Of a stretch of 64,000 bases of DNA, positions 19,200 to 29,649 are shown piece by piece. The notes under the pieces are model-generated. The model ran no database searches. It saw only the letters and a list, made by a program, of their open reading frames with translations, and was not told the DNA's origin. The translations under genes were made by a program, and so were the position numbers. This stretch comes from Tritrichomonas musculus (lineage: Eukaryota > Parabasalia > Tritrichomonadida > Tritrichomonadidae): contig JAPFFF010000033.1 in the NCBI GenBank assembly GCA_039105265.1, positions 620,001 to 684,000 of the forward strand, written 5' to 3'. How positions within the stretch are numbered: position 1 is the stretch's first letter; each line of letters starts with the position of its first letter.

Positions 19200-20602
19200 C
19201 CTGAAATTAGTGTAGATAATGCACATTCCGCTGGTGATTTCATCTGGTTCTTTGATTCTATTTTGCATTGTGTCTCTTCTTCAATCATTGCATTTTCTGT
19301 GCATTTACATTATATATTCAACCTATTTCACATGGAAAAAAATGCATAGCAAACCGCTTAATCGAACATAAAAGCGGGATTGGAAATAAAGACATATGTA
19401 AAATGTTAATTCAAACAGGTTCTGAATTAGAGAATTCTTTTTTTTTTTTTTTTTTTTCTGTTAAATTTCTATCTTTTGATGGAGATAAATGTTATGATAC
19501 GATACATCGAAACTTTTTAACAAATATAAAAAATTCTTATTAAAAGGTGATTTATTTGGTGCAATAATATTTTTAAAGGATAAAACAAAATTCCCTATTG
19601 GTGATTATATGCACATTTTAAAAAATCTAAGACCTCATTTTCTAAGAAATGAAATATCTTTAGATGCAAATGGAAAGGTGACTTAATCAATAGATGACTT
19701 AATAAAGGAATTTGGAGATCAAGAGCCATTTATCAAAGATACAAGTCTCATTAGTAAAATGAGAGATCAATATGTGCTCCAGTTTTTTGATATGAATAAT
19801 GTAAGAACTCTTTTAAATAATGATGATTTAATTCTGTTTTTTTCATTACTTCCATTATCTTTAATTCATTTGTCAATGAGATCTCCTGATATGCCAATTC
19901 GTTCCAGAATATTTTCATTGCGTTTAAGTTTTTATCTGGTTTATTATCAATTGATTACTGTCGAAAGAAATGTTTAAGTTTTGATCATTGGCCAAAGAAA
20001 AAGTAAAAAGAGATTTTGCTCATTCTTTCCTAAAATTTCACTCATACGTCTTCTCAATTCATTTTTTTCTATTTTTATCGCCTTTTATTTAAGGTATGAC
20101 TCATGTTTGGATAGGCTGGGAACGCACAGCCTCAAATTTTTCTTCGGCCTATTGCGTGGATTTTCAGATGGGGTGGACGGTTGGGAACGTTTTTACTGAA
20201 CTGTCTGCAAAACTATTCTTGCACAACGATTTTTCGAGAATTAAATATCGAAACTACAATTAAATATCGAGCTAATTTAGCTGAAGTTGAAATCAATGAA
20301 TATCTAGATGATGAAGAATTTGAAAAAGTGACAAAAGAAGCTCATGAAACTGCAAAAGAATTATTCAAAAATATTAAATAATTTTAGTTCAAAAAGTCAC
20401 ATGAATTCAATTATACAAAAATTGAAAAAGTGGGTAATGCTGAATATTTCCCAAACCCAACAAAATGCGAGAATCCAACTTCAGGAGTAATAATAATTGC
20501 AAGGCAACTTAGTTCTTCAAAAAACAGAAAAAGTATTTTTGAGGAGGAAGAAGAAGAAGAGGAGGAAGGATTAAAAGAAGAAGAGTATGAAAATGATAAT
20601 TA
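19200..20602 (+). mobile_element. Decayed transposase-like gene of the trichomonad 'FDGD / MHxLK' repeat family
   Basis: Piecewise plus-strand reading gives PPEISVDNAHSAGDFIWFF near the start, then SFDGDKCYDTIHRNFLTNI, FPIGDYMHILKNLRPHFL, SIDDLIKEFGDQEPFIKD, MRSPDMPIRSRIFSL, GLLRGFSDGVDGWERFY, NIETTIKYRANLAEVEINEY and an acidic tail. The same arrangement (FDGDNGYSNL, then SPDFMHLCKRLRYRLL) occurs at 45060-46420 on the other strand, so this is a dispersed repeat family; the conserved Asp-rich motifs suggest a DDE-type transposase, which is inference. About four frame changes, one stop and a T tract at about 19439 break it. No terminal repeats were found. Confidence 0.5.
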
Positions 20603-20971
20603 AAAGAATTGCGATAAAATTGATAATGATTATGGGAAATAATTCATGAAACATTTTTTTTTTTTTTTTCTGTAGAAATCATATCGCTTCAATACCTTTG
20701 AATTTTTCGTTAGCAATATACAATTTTTCGTAAACTTTTTAAAATTAATCGTTATCTCCCCAGAAAAGTGGTAAATACGTTATTTTCTCTATATTAATTT
20801 TTTATTTTTATCTTGATCTACAATTATTATTTAATATTAAAAATGTCTTAAATAATTTAAAAATAAAGAGGCAAAATAGTAAAATGTTTTTCAAATTATT
20901 TAATGTAAAAAAATAAGGCCTAATAATTATAGAATTTCCCATCACTAATCATGAAATAAAATTAATTATTA

Positions 20972-22620
20972 TTAAGCAGAAGAAGGAATTGTTATACTTG
21001 ATAATGATAAGCATTTACTGAATGCAGAATCGATAATTGATATTACAAAAGAAATAATTGTTATATGTGATAATAATGAGCATTCATCGAAAACACTATT
21101 TTCAATTGAAGTTATGCATGAATTAATGGTTATTTTTGCCAAATTTGAGCACTCTTTTAAATAATTTTCACCAACTGAAGTCACAGAAGATGGAATCATA
21201 TTTTTTCCAAAGAAGTGCATTTTTGAAAAGCATTTATGCCAATTGAAGTAACAGAAGAAGGTATCTCAATTTCTTTCAATGATTAGCAAGTTTTTCAATT
21301 AAAGTCACTGATGGTGGAATTGTGATTTGCTTTAGTTTTGAGCATTGATGAAAAGCACCTTCACAAATTGATTTCACTGAAGATGGAATTACAATCTTTT
21401 CCAATGATGAACAATAATAAAAAAGGAATTTCTCAATTGAATCTACAGAAGAAGGTATTTCAATTTCTTTCAATGATGAGCATTCGTAAAATGCATTTTC
21501 TTTAATAGAAATCACAGAAGTTGGTATTGTTATTAGTTTCAATGAAGAGCAACGATAGAAAGCCAATTGCCCAATTGATGCTACAGAAGAAGGAATTTTT
21601 ATTTGTTTTAGTGATGAGCAACCATAAAACACAAAGCCTTCGATTGTTATTTGTTCCAATGATTCGCAGTAACAAAAAGCTGCAGTTCCAATTGATTTTA
21701 CAGAAGAAGGAATCAGTACTTTCTTCAATGATGTACAGTTTGCAAAAGCAAACCGTCCTATTGAAATAACTGAAAATGGAATAACCATTTCCTCCAATAA
21801 AGTACAATTTTTAAAAATATTGCTGGCAATTGCTTTTATGTAAGGCGGTTATGAAATATATTTTAATGATGTGCAATTTGCAAATGCTAGTTGATCTATA
21901 AATTCAACAGTATAAGGAATTGATACTTTTGTTAATTCAGAACATCCATTAAACGCACTATTATAGAAGATATTGTGAGAGGAATTGCAAATCTCTTTAA
22001 TTGATTATTATTTAAAAAGCAATTTTCAATAAAATTTCTCTTTCTAAACAAAATAAATAATAAAGTAAATCGGTTTCATTTTCTGTAATAGCTTTCTGAT
22101 ATATTTCATCCTTACCAACTATTTTTTGTTCTGAGTTCTCTATGATAATATCTTGCCTTTGTAAGTTTATAAACTTAAATAATAAATTTCTGATTTGAAA
22201 TCAAAGTCATATGAAAAGAATGAATAATTACGATATCCAAAAATACATGAAATAATATCATCTTCACTAATTTTGTAATTATTTATTATATAATTGGCAA
22301 AGTTGTTATGATGACACTTGATTGATTCTTCGAAAATATCTTTTTGAAGCTCTGGACTAGGTTCTGGCATATTTTCTTCAAGAAAATGAAATAATTCAGC
22401 ATTATTTGAATGTACTGAATAGATCCATAATGAAGTGGTGAGTGGGACATTTAATGATTTGAATGGAACCGAAAAATGCTGCATATTCGATTAAACTCGG
22501 TTCTTTTCCAATTAAAAATCCTTAAATTTGAAGATCTGTTTCAGTATCACTTTTTTTTTTGTTAGAAATTCTTCTTGAATTTCCTGGATATTTTTCATTT
22601 TTGCAAAGTTGAAACTTTTT
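20972..22620 (-). pseudogene. Decayed DUF3447-ankyrin-BspA LRR gene
   Basis: From right to left on the minus strand: a short piece with EPSLIEYAAFFGS; the DUF3447 C-terminal half at 22167-22484 (SLWIYSVHSNNAELFHFL, ESIKCHHNNFANYI); a linker leading to an ankyrin-like unit (IYQKAITENETDLLYYLF); then about ten BspA-type LRRs at 20972-22000, most clearly at 21276-21797 (FANCTSLKKVLIPSSVKSI, FYGCSSLKQIKIPSSVASI). The N-terminal 200 or so residues of DUF3447 are gone, and several frame changes and stops interrupt the rest. The order of modules is the same as at 1-1378 and 47796-50373, so this is a dead member of that composite family. BspA-like repeats in trichomonads are associated with surface proteins. 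Confidence 0.7.
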
Positions 22621-22751
22621 AAGACCATATTTGGTCAAATCAAAAAGTTAATCAACCTTATTCAATCGCATACGTGATTAGTTTTTAAAAAACTATAGAT
22701 AAAATAAAATTTTAAAATTTTTAGCATATCAATATTGAATAATGGAGTAGG

Positions 22752-22782
<31 letters not shown>
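22752..22782. repeat. A31 tract
   Basis: An uninterrupted run of 31 A, 130 bp upstream (in gene sense, downstream) of the hypothetical gene at 22883-23332. Confidence 0.9.
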
Positions 22783-22784
<2 letters not shown>

Positions 22785-22882
22785 CAATAATCAAATAATA
22801 ATCTTTAGATTAAAAAACAATTTTTGATTTCTAATTCACATATCCAAATGTTTTTTCATCAATTTTTGATTTTTAATTCACT

Positions 22883-23332
22883 TTAATTCATGATTTCTAT
22901 TAATTCAGGAATTCTTTGAAATAAAATTTTCTTATTTTTTTTTATGAACTGTAGTATTTTTCTAGAATGTTTAGCAAAATTAACAAAATATAAATCAATT
23001 GAACGTGTTTCGTTTCGATTAATACCTCTTAAATTCAAGTTGATACAAATATCATTGTGAATCAAGATCACATACTTTTTTGGAAACTTTTTCCTTGAAG
23101 TGAAAATTGAATAAAATGAGAATTTAAATAACTCAGCACTTTCACTCATTTCAATAGAATGCTTTTTTTTACATTGATGGCTAGATCCTATATTTATATT
23201 ATCCATATTCAAACTTGATTCATATTCTGATGCATTTTCTAATGTTTCTCTTGATTTGTTTTGGTTTAAATTAACGTATGGAATTGCTGTGTTGAATGTT
23301 AAAGGATTTTTTAATGGTTGAACTTGAATCAT
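22883..23332 (-). CDS. Hypothetical protein, 149 residues
   Basis: A complete frame from an ATG, preceded by ATTCAAATTTAATA, which is Inr-like. The first 60 residues are polar and probably disordered (QNKSRETLENASEYESSLN), and the rest is mixed and basic with KKYVILIHNDICINLNLRG near 90-110 and a lysine-rich end. No domain is recognised, and there is no signal peptide or membrane segment. A translated gene is plausible because of the length in AT-rich sequence, but it could be a chance frame. Confidence 0.4.
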   Translation of the reverse strand: MIQVQPLKNPLTFNTAIPYVNLNQNKSRETLENASEYESSLNMDNINIGSSHQCKKKHSIEMSESAELFKFSFYSIFTSRKKFPKKYVILIHNDICINLNLRGINRNETRSIDLYFVNFAKHSRKILQFIKKNKKILFQRIPELIEIMN

Positions 23333-23928
23333 TATTAAATTTGAATTAAAATCGAGACTCTCAAATTTGAGTGTCCTATATTATCCCAGAAAAAAAATTC
23401 TGAGGATAGGTAACTTTTTCAATATGGTCTGAAATTATAACTTCATTTTATGTTGTTGTTATATTAAATACTAGTATATCATCATAGTTGTAAAGAAACT
23501 TTATTATAATAATTTCGAAGTAAATTATTGTTTTAATTATTTTCCAGATTGAGTTATTTTTTTTTTTTTTTTTGTTTTTCGATCATGATGTAGACCAACC
23601 AATACCATTCTAAACGAGTAAAAGTCAATTTTGTTATATATTATCTAGTATCAATTTTTGCTTTATCATTATCTTCATCTTTATAATGTTTTTTGTCAAA
23701 AAGTTCATGTGTGATGAATCTCATTTCAGATATCTCTATCACACAATTCTTTGACAACTTCGCTCAAGTCTTTTTCTCAACGATTAAAAAGAATTCTCTG
23801 TTTAGGTTTTTTTATTTCTGATGCAGATGCGGTATATAAGAACGTTATTTCTGTGATGCTAATTTTCGATGAACACTCTGCTGAAATCTGACATTTTAAA
23901 AAGCTACACTTGCAGGTATAAAAAAGAA

Positions 23929-23931
<3 letters not shown>

Positions 23932-23996
<65 letters not shown>
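23932..23996. repeat. A65 tract
   Basis: The longest homopolymer of the window: 65 A in a row. On the minus strand it is a T run interrupting an otherwise open frame (GFLKFSNSDESL before it, CKCSFLKCQISAECSSK after it), so it may have expanded within or inserted into an older coding sequence that I cannot identify. Confidence 0.9.
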
Positions 23997-23998
<2 letters not shown>

Positions 23999-24262
23999 CA
24001 AACTTTCATCTGAATTTGAAAACTTAAGGAAACCCAATCCTCAAGGTCAAGAAGGATTTTGATAGATTAATAAACTTGATTGGATATTATATGAAATGAT
24101 TGGTTGGTCCTGACAATGCTTTTAATTGGAGTTTCAAAATGAGGGGTTAGCTAAAGCAAATCAAACGTTGTTTAAATATATGTTAATGGATAGTATATTA
24201 TTCATTAATTTCTCTTTTTTATATATAGTCTAAAGAAAAACCTACCTACCAAACATGGATGG

Positions 24263-24348
24263 TCAACGTTGAAAAAATTGATAACGAGGCGACCGTTTAA
24301 AAGCCCTTTCAACGTTGACAACGTTGAAATGATGTCAACGTCAACGTG
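24263..24348. repeat. Cluster of CAACGTTG palindromes
   Basis: TCAACGTTGA occurs at 24263 and 24309, CAACGTTGA again at 24319, and GTCAACGTCAACGT at 24335. The first two copies enclose about 36 bases. The density of this CpG-containing palindrome is exceptional for the window. Role unknown. Confidence 0.6.
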
Positions 24349-24645
24349 GCAAATGATATTGAAAATGATTGTCCAAAAATATGTCACTTTTCAAAATTTT
24401 TCAATTCAACGAATTGAAGTCAAAGTTACATTTTAGTATTTTTACTTGAAAATAGAATTGTTCATAATGAACAATACTAAACTAATTTCGAATTTGAATA
24501 TTATTGCTTTTACACTCTTCATTGTTCTTTAAATTTAATCATACTCTTGCTTTTTCAAATTGTTTTATTGTAAAAAAATATTTCAAAAAGTTAAAATTTT
24601 GAAAAAAAAAAAAACTTTTTCATAATATAATGTGAATTAACGTTA

Positions 24646-24758
24646 ACTCGTTCGTTTTTTCAATGTTATCTGAACGTTGACAGCTTCGTTGATGGTCGTT
24701 CATTTCGTTGTCCATAACGGGCTCAAAGTTATTGATCGTTGACTGTCAATGAACGAGT
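24646..24758. repeat. Nested inverted repeat rich in AACG
   Basis: ACTCGTTC (24646-24653) and GAACGAGT (24751-24758) are perfect outer arms; inside, TTGACAG pairs with CTGTCAA. The intervening sequence repeats CGTT several times. With the cluster at 24263 it forms a 500-bp island of AACG-type motifs in noncoding DNA. Confidence 0.5.
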
Positions 24759-25163
24759 GGTTAAAAAATTCAACGAGCTCAACTTTGGCCATTTCTTCTA
24801 CCAAAGGAAAACCCATACCATTTTGTTATAGAAAGGGATATACTATATTATATTTTAATAATAATAATTATAAAAAAAACTAATTAAGTAATATATATTA
24901 TAATATAAAAAAAAATATTTCTTTTTTTTAAAGATAATTATATTTTATTCTATTTTTTTGAACTTTTTAAAAATACTTTTTGACAGCCTCAAAAGTCAAA
25001 GTTAGGTGAAAAAAATGGTAATTCTTTTTTCCTTATACTAAACTGAAATTCAAATCTCAGACCTTTTTTGACATTAATTTGACCTATCTTTGACCTAAAA
25101 TTTTTAAAAAAGTGGTCTGACTTTTGATTTTTAGTTTATATATTTATAAAAATTTCCTTGACC

Positions 25164-26159
25164 ATGAATTTTCAAAAAGTTCAAAAATTTCCATTCAAAA
25201 CCCAAAAAATGAGTTATGCTTTGTACAGCATTGATTTCATATCAACGATACTCAATTCAATTTCATATTTCCCATATTATCTCACAGGTCTAGTACCTAT
25301 GCTTTTACCCTCGATCAAGTTTCTCGATATAATAATATTAATGATTTCTACCAAAAAATCCCAATCCTACAGTATTTTTACAGTACTGATATTACTAATT
25401 TCACACACACTCAAAGTTCTTTTATTTTTTTTCGAAAAATATTCAAAAATCATCCTTGGTCAATCTACTATTCAAATCATCGTTGCTTTTTCAATGACCT
25501 TTCTCAAATTTCATTACGAGGAACCGTTAAATGATTTTCCGTTCATGTCACAAAACATCAACCTTACTTTTTCTAATAGAATACGGTTATTTGACCTTTC
25601 AAGGCTATTTTATTTGAATCGTTCAAAATCGTTTTTTGAATTCTTTTTTTCGGTTTTGTTTCACGCTCTTCTGAGCAGCGGTTTTTTTATCGTTTTGTAT
25701 TTTCTCTGTAGTAAGAAAGTGACCATTCAAATTATTGAGGTCCTGTCAAATTTAATTGGGTCACTTGTCATGCTTCCTTCTTTTCACAGAATTCTGAAAA
25801 ATTTGAAAAATAAAGATGTCACTTTTTTGTCAGTTTCCCACTTTTTGTGTTGCGACCTGTTGGAACTTTTGATTCTTCTCTATTGCTCGGCACCTTTGAT
25901 GTTCATTGTTGGCGTTTCGGTTCAGATATTCTTTGATGTCTCCTTCTTCGCTCTGCTTTTTGCGTTCAAGTGCTGCGGATGGGAATCCGAGGTCGACGAG
26001 GACAATCTTTTGGCGCCGGTTTTGGAGTCAGATTCAGAAGGTGAAATGGAGTCTGGCTCAAGCTTCCTGCTGGAGTCAGACTTGAGGAATTCTATTTATT
26101 CTAGCTCAGAAAAAGTGGCAGATGAATTGCTACCTGAAAAATCTCAAAATCAAAGCTAG
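25164..26159 (+). CDS. PQ-loop family membrane protein, SLC66A2 (PQLC1)/Any1-like
   Basis: 331 residues from the ATG at 25164 (MNFQKVQKF); a second ATG at 25209 (MSYALYS) is possible. About seven hydrophobic segments lie between residues 20 and 275. Two copies of the three-helix PQ-loop unit are visible: PMLLPSIKFLDIIILM with SYSIFTVLILLISHTLKVLLFFFE, and GSLVMLPSFHRILKNLK with VTFLSVSHFLCCDLLELL. A run resembling the SLC66A2 ending follows (APLMFIVGVSVQIFFD). In both units the signature Pro-Gln is Pro-Ser. The tail after 275 is acidic and cytosolic-looking (DSEGEMESGSS). Relatives act in endosomes/Golgi in membrane lipid balance; transport of a particular solute is unproven. It has no operon-like partner. 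Confidence 0.65.
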   Translation: MNFQKVQKFPFKTQKMSYALYSIDFISTILNSISYFPYYLTGLVPMLLPSIKFLDIIILMISTKKSQSYSIFTVLILLISHTLKVLLFFFEKYSKIILGQSTIQIIVAFSMTFLKFHYEEPLNDFPFMSQNINLTFSNRIRLFDLSRLFYLNRSKSFFEFFFSVLFHALLSSGFFIVLYFLCSKKVTIQIIEVLSNLIGSLVMLPSFHRILKNLKNKDVTFLSVSHFLCCDLLELLILLYCSAPLMFIVGVSVQIFFDVSFFALLFAFKCCGWESEVDEDNLLAPVLESDSEGEMESGSSFLLESDLRNSIYSSSEKVADELLPEKSQNQS

Positions 26160-26612
26160 AAGAGTTTAATGCGATTATTGCTGAATGAGCAAAATTGTGG
26201 CTATTTAAATAGAGATCTATATACTAGCATAATATTTATTTATCTTTAAAGCTGTTTGTGTTTTTTTTTTTTTTTAAATAAAAATTTCACTGTTTGTTAA
26301 AGCATCTGTTTTGTTTTTCAAATCAAATAAATTAACATATTAAACGTCATTATGTGTTTCCAAAACAAGAAGGGAATATTTGAATCATTAGTTCTCATTT
26401 TACCAAAACATAGCATTAATTCATTAACAAAAAATTTTTTTACCTATTGTTCATGCAATTGATGATGACTTAAAATTTTGGAAAATTAAGGCATCGATAG
26501 CCTGATAAATAGAATCTGAATAGAAGAGTTATAACATGATAAAAATAAATCAAATTGCGAGTTTGGAAAAAGCTTTTTTTACTATATTAAAAATAATTCA
26601 TTAAGTAAAACT
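26160..26612. other. Intergenic region between convergent genes
   Basis: Contains only the shared 3' flank of the PQ-loop gene and the C2-like gene, including a short T/A run near 26260. Nothing else is seen. Confidence 0.5.
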
Positions 26613-27224
26613 TTAATATTCACTAACGAAGCAATTATCAATTGATACTGCACCAAATTCATTATTTTTCTTTTGATTTAATTTCTTTATTTGATAACTA
26701 TTTCTATTGTTTTCTTTCTGTCTTTGAATATTAAATATTTTTTTATTATTATCATTGGAATTGACATTATTAGAGGTTGGGAATGTAAGACGAACCTCCA
26801 TTTGTCCAAGCACTTTTCTTTTGAATTGCTTAACTTTGTTTTTTCTTTCTTCTTTAATTTGCTTTTTAAGTGGATAATGGATATCTAATATTTTTATATC
26901 TGAGCTTATCTTATTATTAACTATTTTTTGGATAGGAATATTGAACAATTCTTTGAAATGAAATGTTGCTGTAGCAATTATTGGGTTTTCTGCTATTAAT
27001 GCTTTTTTATTGATAAGTATTGCAATTTTATCAGTTTTTTCTGTAACATTTATTGGGAAAACGAGGCTTGAAGAATTAAGTTCTTTTCCTTTAATTTCAA
27101 AAATGTGTTTTTCTTCTTCAGGGAAAGTCATAATCCCAACACAAACAGTTGTTGAATCACGAATTAAATATTGAGGTGGTTTGAAAGATGTTATATGGAT
27201 GTTGAGATTCATTTTGTAGTACAT
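26613..27224 (-). CDS. C2-like domain protein
   Basis: 203 residues from the ATG at 27224; an ATG four codons later is the alternative. TTCACTTA, an Inr-like motif 7-14 bases upstream, supports the outer one. Residues 5-145 alternate strands in a C2-like order: MNLNIHITSFKPP, TTVCVGIMTF, SSLVFPINVTEKTDKIAILI, then IIATATFHFKELFNIPI and, near the end of the domain, LGQMEVRLTFP. The calcium-binding Asp cluster of classical C2 domains is not evident, so a calcium-independent or structural C2-like fold is more likely. The last 55 residues are Asn/Lys-rich and disordered. Such short C2-like proteins are common in trichomonads; function is unknown. Confidence 0.5.
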   Translation of the reverse strand: MYYKMNLNIHITSFKPPQYLIRDSTTVCVGIMTFPEEEKHIFEIKGKELNSSSLVFPINVTEKTDKIAILINKKALIAENPIIATATFHFKELFNIPIQKIVNNKISSDIKILDIHYPLKKQIKEERKNKVKQFKRKVLGQMEVRLTFPTSNNVNSNDNNKKIFNIQRQKENNRNSYQIKKLNQKKNNEFGAVSIDNCFVSEY

Positions 27225-28798
27225 ATTTATTAAGTGAATAAAATATATGAAATCAAAATTTGGGAGATAATTTAAAAATAAATCATCTCAATTTTTTCAG
27301 TGAATAATTGGCATTTCAATGCTTTTTTTTTATATTAAAACTTTTTGATAATTTTATATAGATTTTTGTGTTTATATTATAAAATTTTGTTTTTTCAAAG
27401 TTTCGATTATATTTGAATATATCTAGGAATTAATATTAAATTTCTCATTAATCATAAATTCATCATTAAAAGTAGCTAAAATTATCTTCAATAACTTTAT
27501 TAAAGAAACAAATATTATTTAAAAAATATAAAAAAGTGCCTTTTAAAAATATTTATACTAATAATCATAATAACTGCCAAAATCTGATTCTCCCTTATTT
27601 TTCTTTCAAATACTTTTTTTTTTTTTTGATTTTGAAAAAACATAATCATATTTTTAACATTACATGATTTAAATGATTTGATTTCATCAAACTAATATTC
27701 AAAAAAAAAAAAGAAAAAGAAAAAGAAAAAAATTGAGAAAATACCAATTGGATTCTTAATATTTATAATATCATCAATATCCCCTAAAATGTTATCTGTT
27801 TTATCTAAATTTCTCAAAATCAATAAGATTTCATTATTTAAAGATATTATGCACTTAATATAGCATTCTGTATTAATTTTGTTTTGATATGTTTCGACAA
27901 ATATAATCAATCATATTGTCGAAACATTTTTTATGATCTTATTTAAATTATATTTGTTTTCAATAATGTTGATAATTTCAGTATTTCCAACTCCAATAAA
28001 AGCTCATGATTGGCATCATTAATCATTAATAAATATTTAAATGTAGTTGATTTTTTTTCTTCAATAATCTAAAGTATGTTTAATATGGAACATTAAGCAC
28101 ATCATCATTAAAACCAGTTGATCTGTATTTATTAAAAATGATTTTTATCTGGAATGGAGATAACAAGTACATAAAAATGAAAAGAAATAGACAAAATTTT
28201 GATTTTTTGTGAGGTTTTATTCAATGACAAAAATTATGTTCTTTTTGATATCTCCAATCATTGTTGTCATTAATAAATTTTGTTGATATATCTTAAATTT
28301 CTATATATATATATATATAAAGTATCATTGAAAAGCTCTTTAAGCCTGTGAAAAGACCTTTATAGTGAAGTGAAAATTCACAAAAAGTTTGAAAAAAAAT
28401 TTACGATATTGAAATAGTCCTTTACCAAAATAAAAAAAAAAGGTCAAATATAAATACATTTTTTAGTGGTTAATATTTATTATATTTTCTCAATTTTATG
28501 GTAATTTGAATGAATGACCTCACCGTAAGAACTTTTTCACGATACTTTATACATAGATATAAGATCGATTCTAGTCTAACTGATATCATTTCTGAAGGAC
28601 ATTGAAAAAGTTGAAAATCCTCAGAAAGTAAATAATCATTTATGAAGGATCAAGTATTCTTTTCTCACATGTGTTCAAGTTTTTTTTCTGGAGGGATGCC
28701 AACTTTTTGAATATTTTCTGAGAACTCCAACAATAATAGAGGAGATCCAAACTAAAAAAACTTGAAAAATAAATTTTACGTTTAAAATGAAAACGGTT
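27225..28798. other. Noncoding region with a weak ankyrin-type relic
   Basis: Mostly AT-rich filler with an (AT)n microsatellite at about 28302-28320. On the minus strand at about 27690-28080 fragments such as FKYLLMINDANHELLLEL and VGNTEIINIIENKYNLN look like worn ankyrin/DUF3447 sequence, followed by an open stretch ending in a Phe run. Too decayed to annotate as a gene. Confidence 0.25.
27231..27238 (-). promoter_or_regulatory. Inr-like element of the C2-like gene
   Basis: TTCACTTA on the minus strand, 7-14 bases before the ATG at 27224, matches the trichomonad initiator TCA(Y)(T/A). Confidence 0.45.
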
Positions 28799-29347
28799 GA
28801 ATATCCAGAACCAGCAGCGTATACACAAGCTATAATTAAAGGTTGCTATACGAGTGATAGATTTGAATACTATGGTCAAGGAGGTACAGGGTATCTCTTA
28901 TCAAGACGGGCCGTTGAAATATACAACGAAAATTGGCAACAATATTTCACAACATTTCGAAATTTCGAAGATCGAGCTATCAACGAACTGATTTCTAAAG
29001 CAGGAGTTTCTTTTAAAGATTTATCATCAACATTTTTTATTGGAGATCGAATTAAAGAGCAATTTTTGAACTATATGAAAGAAGGTAATTTTCAATCCCT
29101 CCCAATTTGTCCAAAAAATCACCCTTACACACAATGTGCAAATGAATTTTATATGTTAAATAAAGTTGCTTCAGTTCATAAAGTTGATGATTATTCACCT
29201 TCAATTAAAGAAATGATTGATAAACAATTAATTCCAGATAATGTTCGCTTTTATCACAACAGTTGGAATCCATCTCTTTGTAATATGCCTAATGAAAAAA
29301 CTATATTTTTTTTCTCATTGAAGTCAATTCATTTTTTTGATTCATAA
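28799..29347 (+). pseudogene. Truncated duplicate of the glycosyltransferase gene at 36402-37478
   Basis: From 28799 to about 29297 the DNA is nearly identical (only a handful of differences in about 495 bp) to 36975-37472, the 3' half of the intact gene. It contains GQGGTGYLLSRRAVEIYNEN and the C-terminal PICPKNHPYTQC and FYHNSWNPSLC, but lacks the membrane anchor, the N-terminal half and the DxD motif. An ATG 12 bases before the duplication could start a 186-residue product, and the end differs from the parent after NMPN. Without the donor-binding half it cannot be a working transferase. The two copies lie 8.2 kb apart in the same orientation; high identity means the duplication is recent or has been converted. 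Confidence 0.75.
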
Positions 29348-29649
29348 TTATTTTTTTCCATATATTTGGAATAGAGCAATCAACTAGAAAATTACATTTA
29401 TAAAGCAATTAGAATTAATTTAATATTTTTTAGATTGTCTATTTAAATATTTCTGAAAATCAAAAACAAAATTACTAAATACCTTTGTTTATTAATCAAA
29501 AATCAATAAATAACGCAAGATGAATTATCTGTTTCTGCACGGAATAGTTTTATAATCTCCTTCTTTTGAGTTAATTCGATTGTTTTTTTCCAAAAAAATA
29601 AAAAAATTGAAATCATTAATTTCATGTTTATAATTTTATGAAATTATTA

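Noticed and set aside
21502-21807. Alternative frames across the BspA LRR relic
   Set aside because: They overlap the clear LRR frame and lack any pattern of their own.
23777-24037. Minus-strand frame with a long Phe run
   Set aside because: Its length is due to the A65/T65 tract; the flanks are not recognisable. Kept only as a note on the tract.
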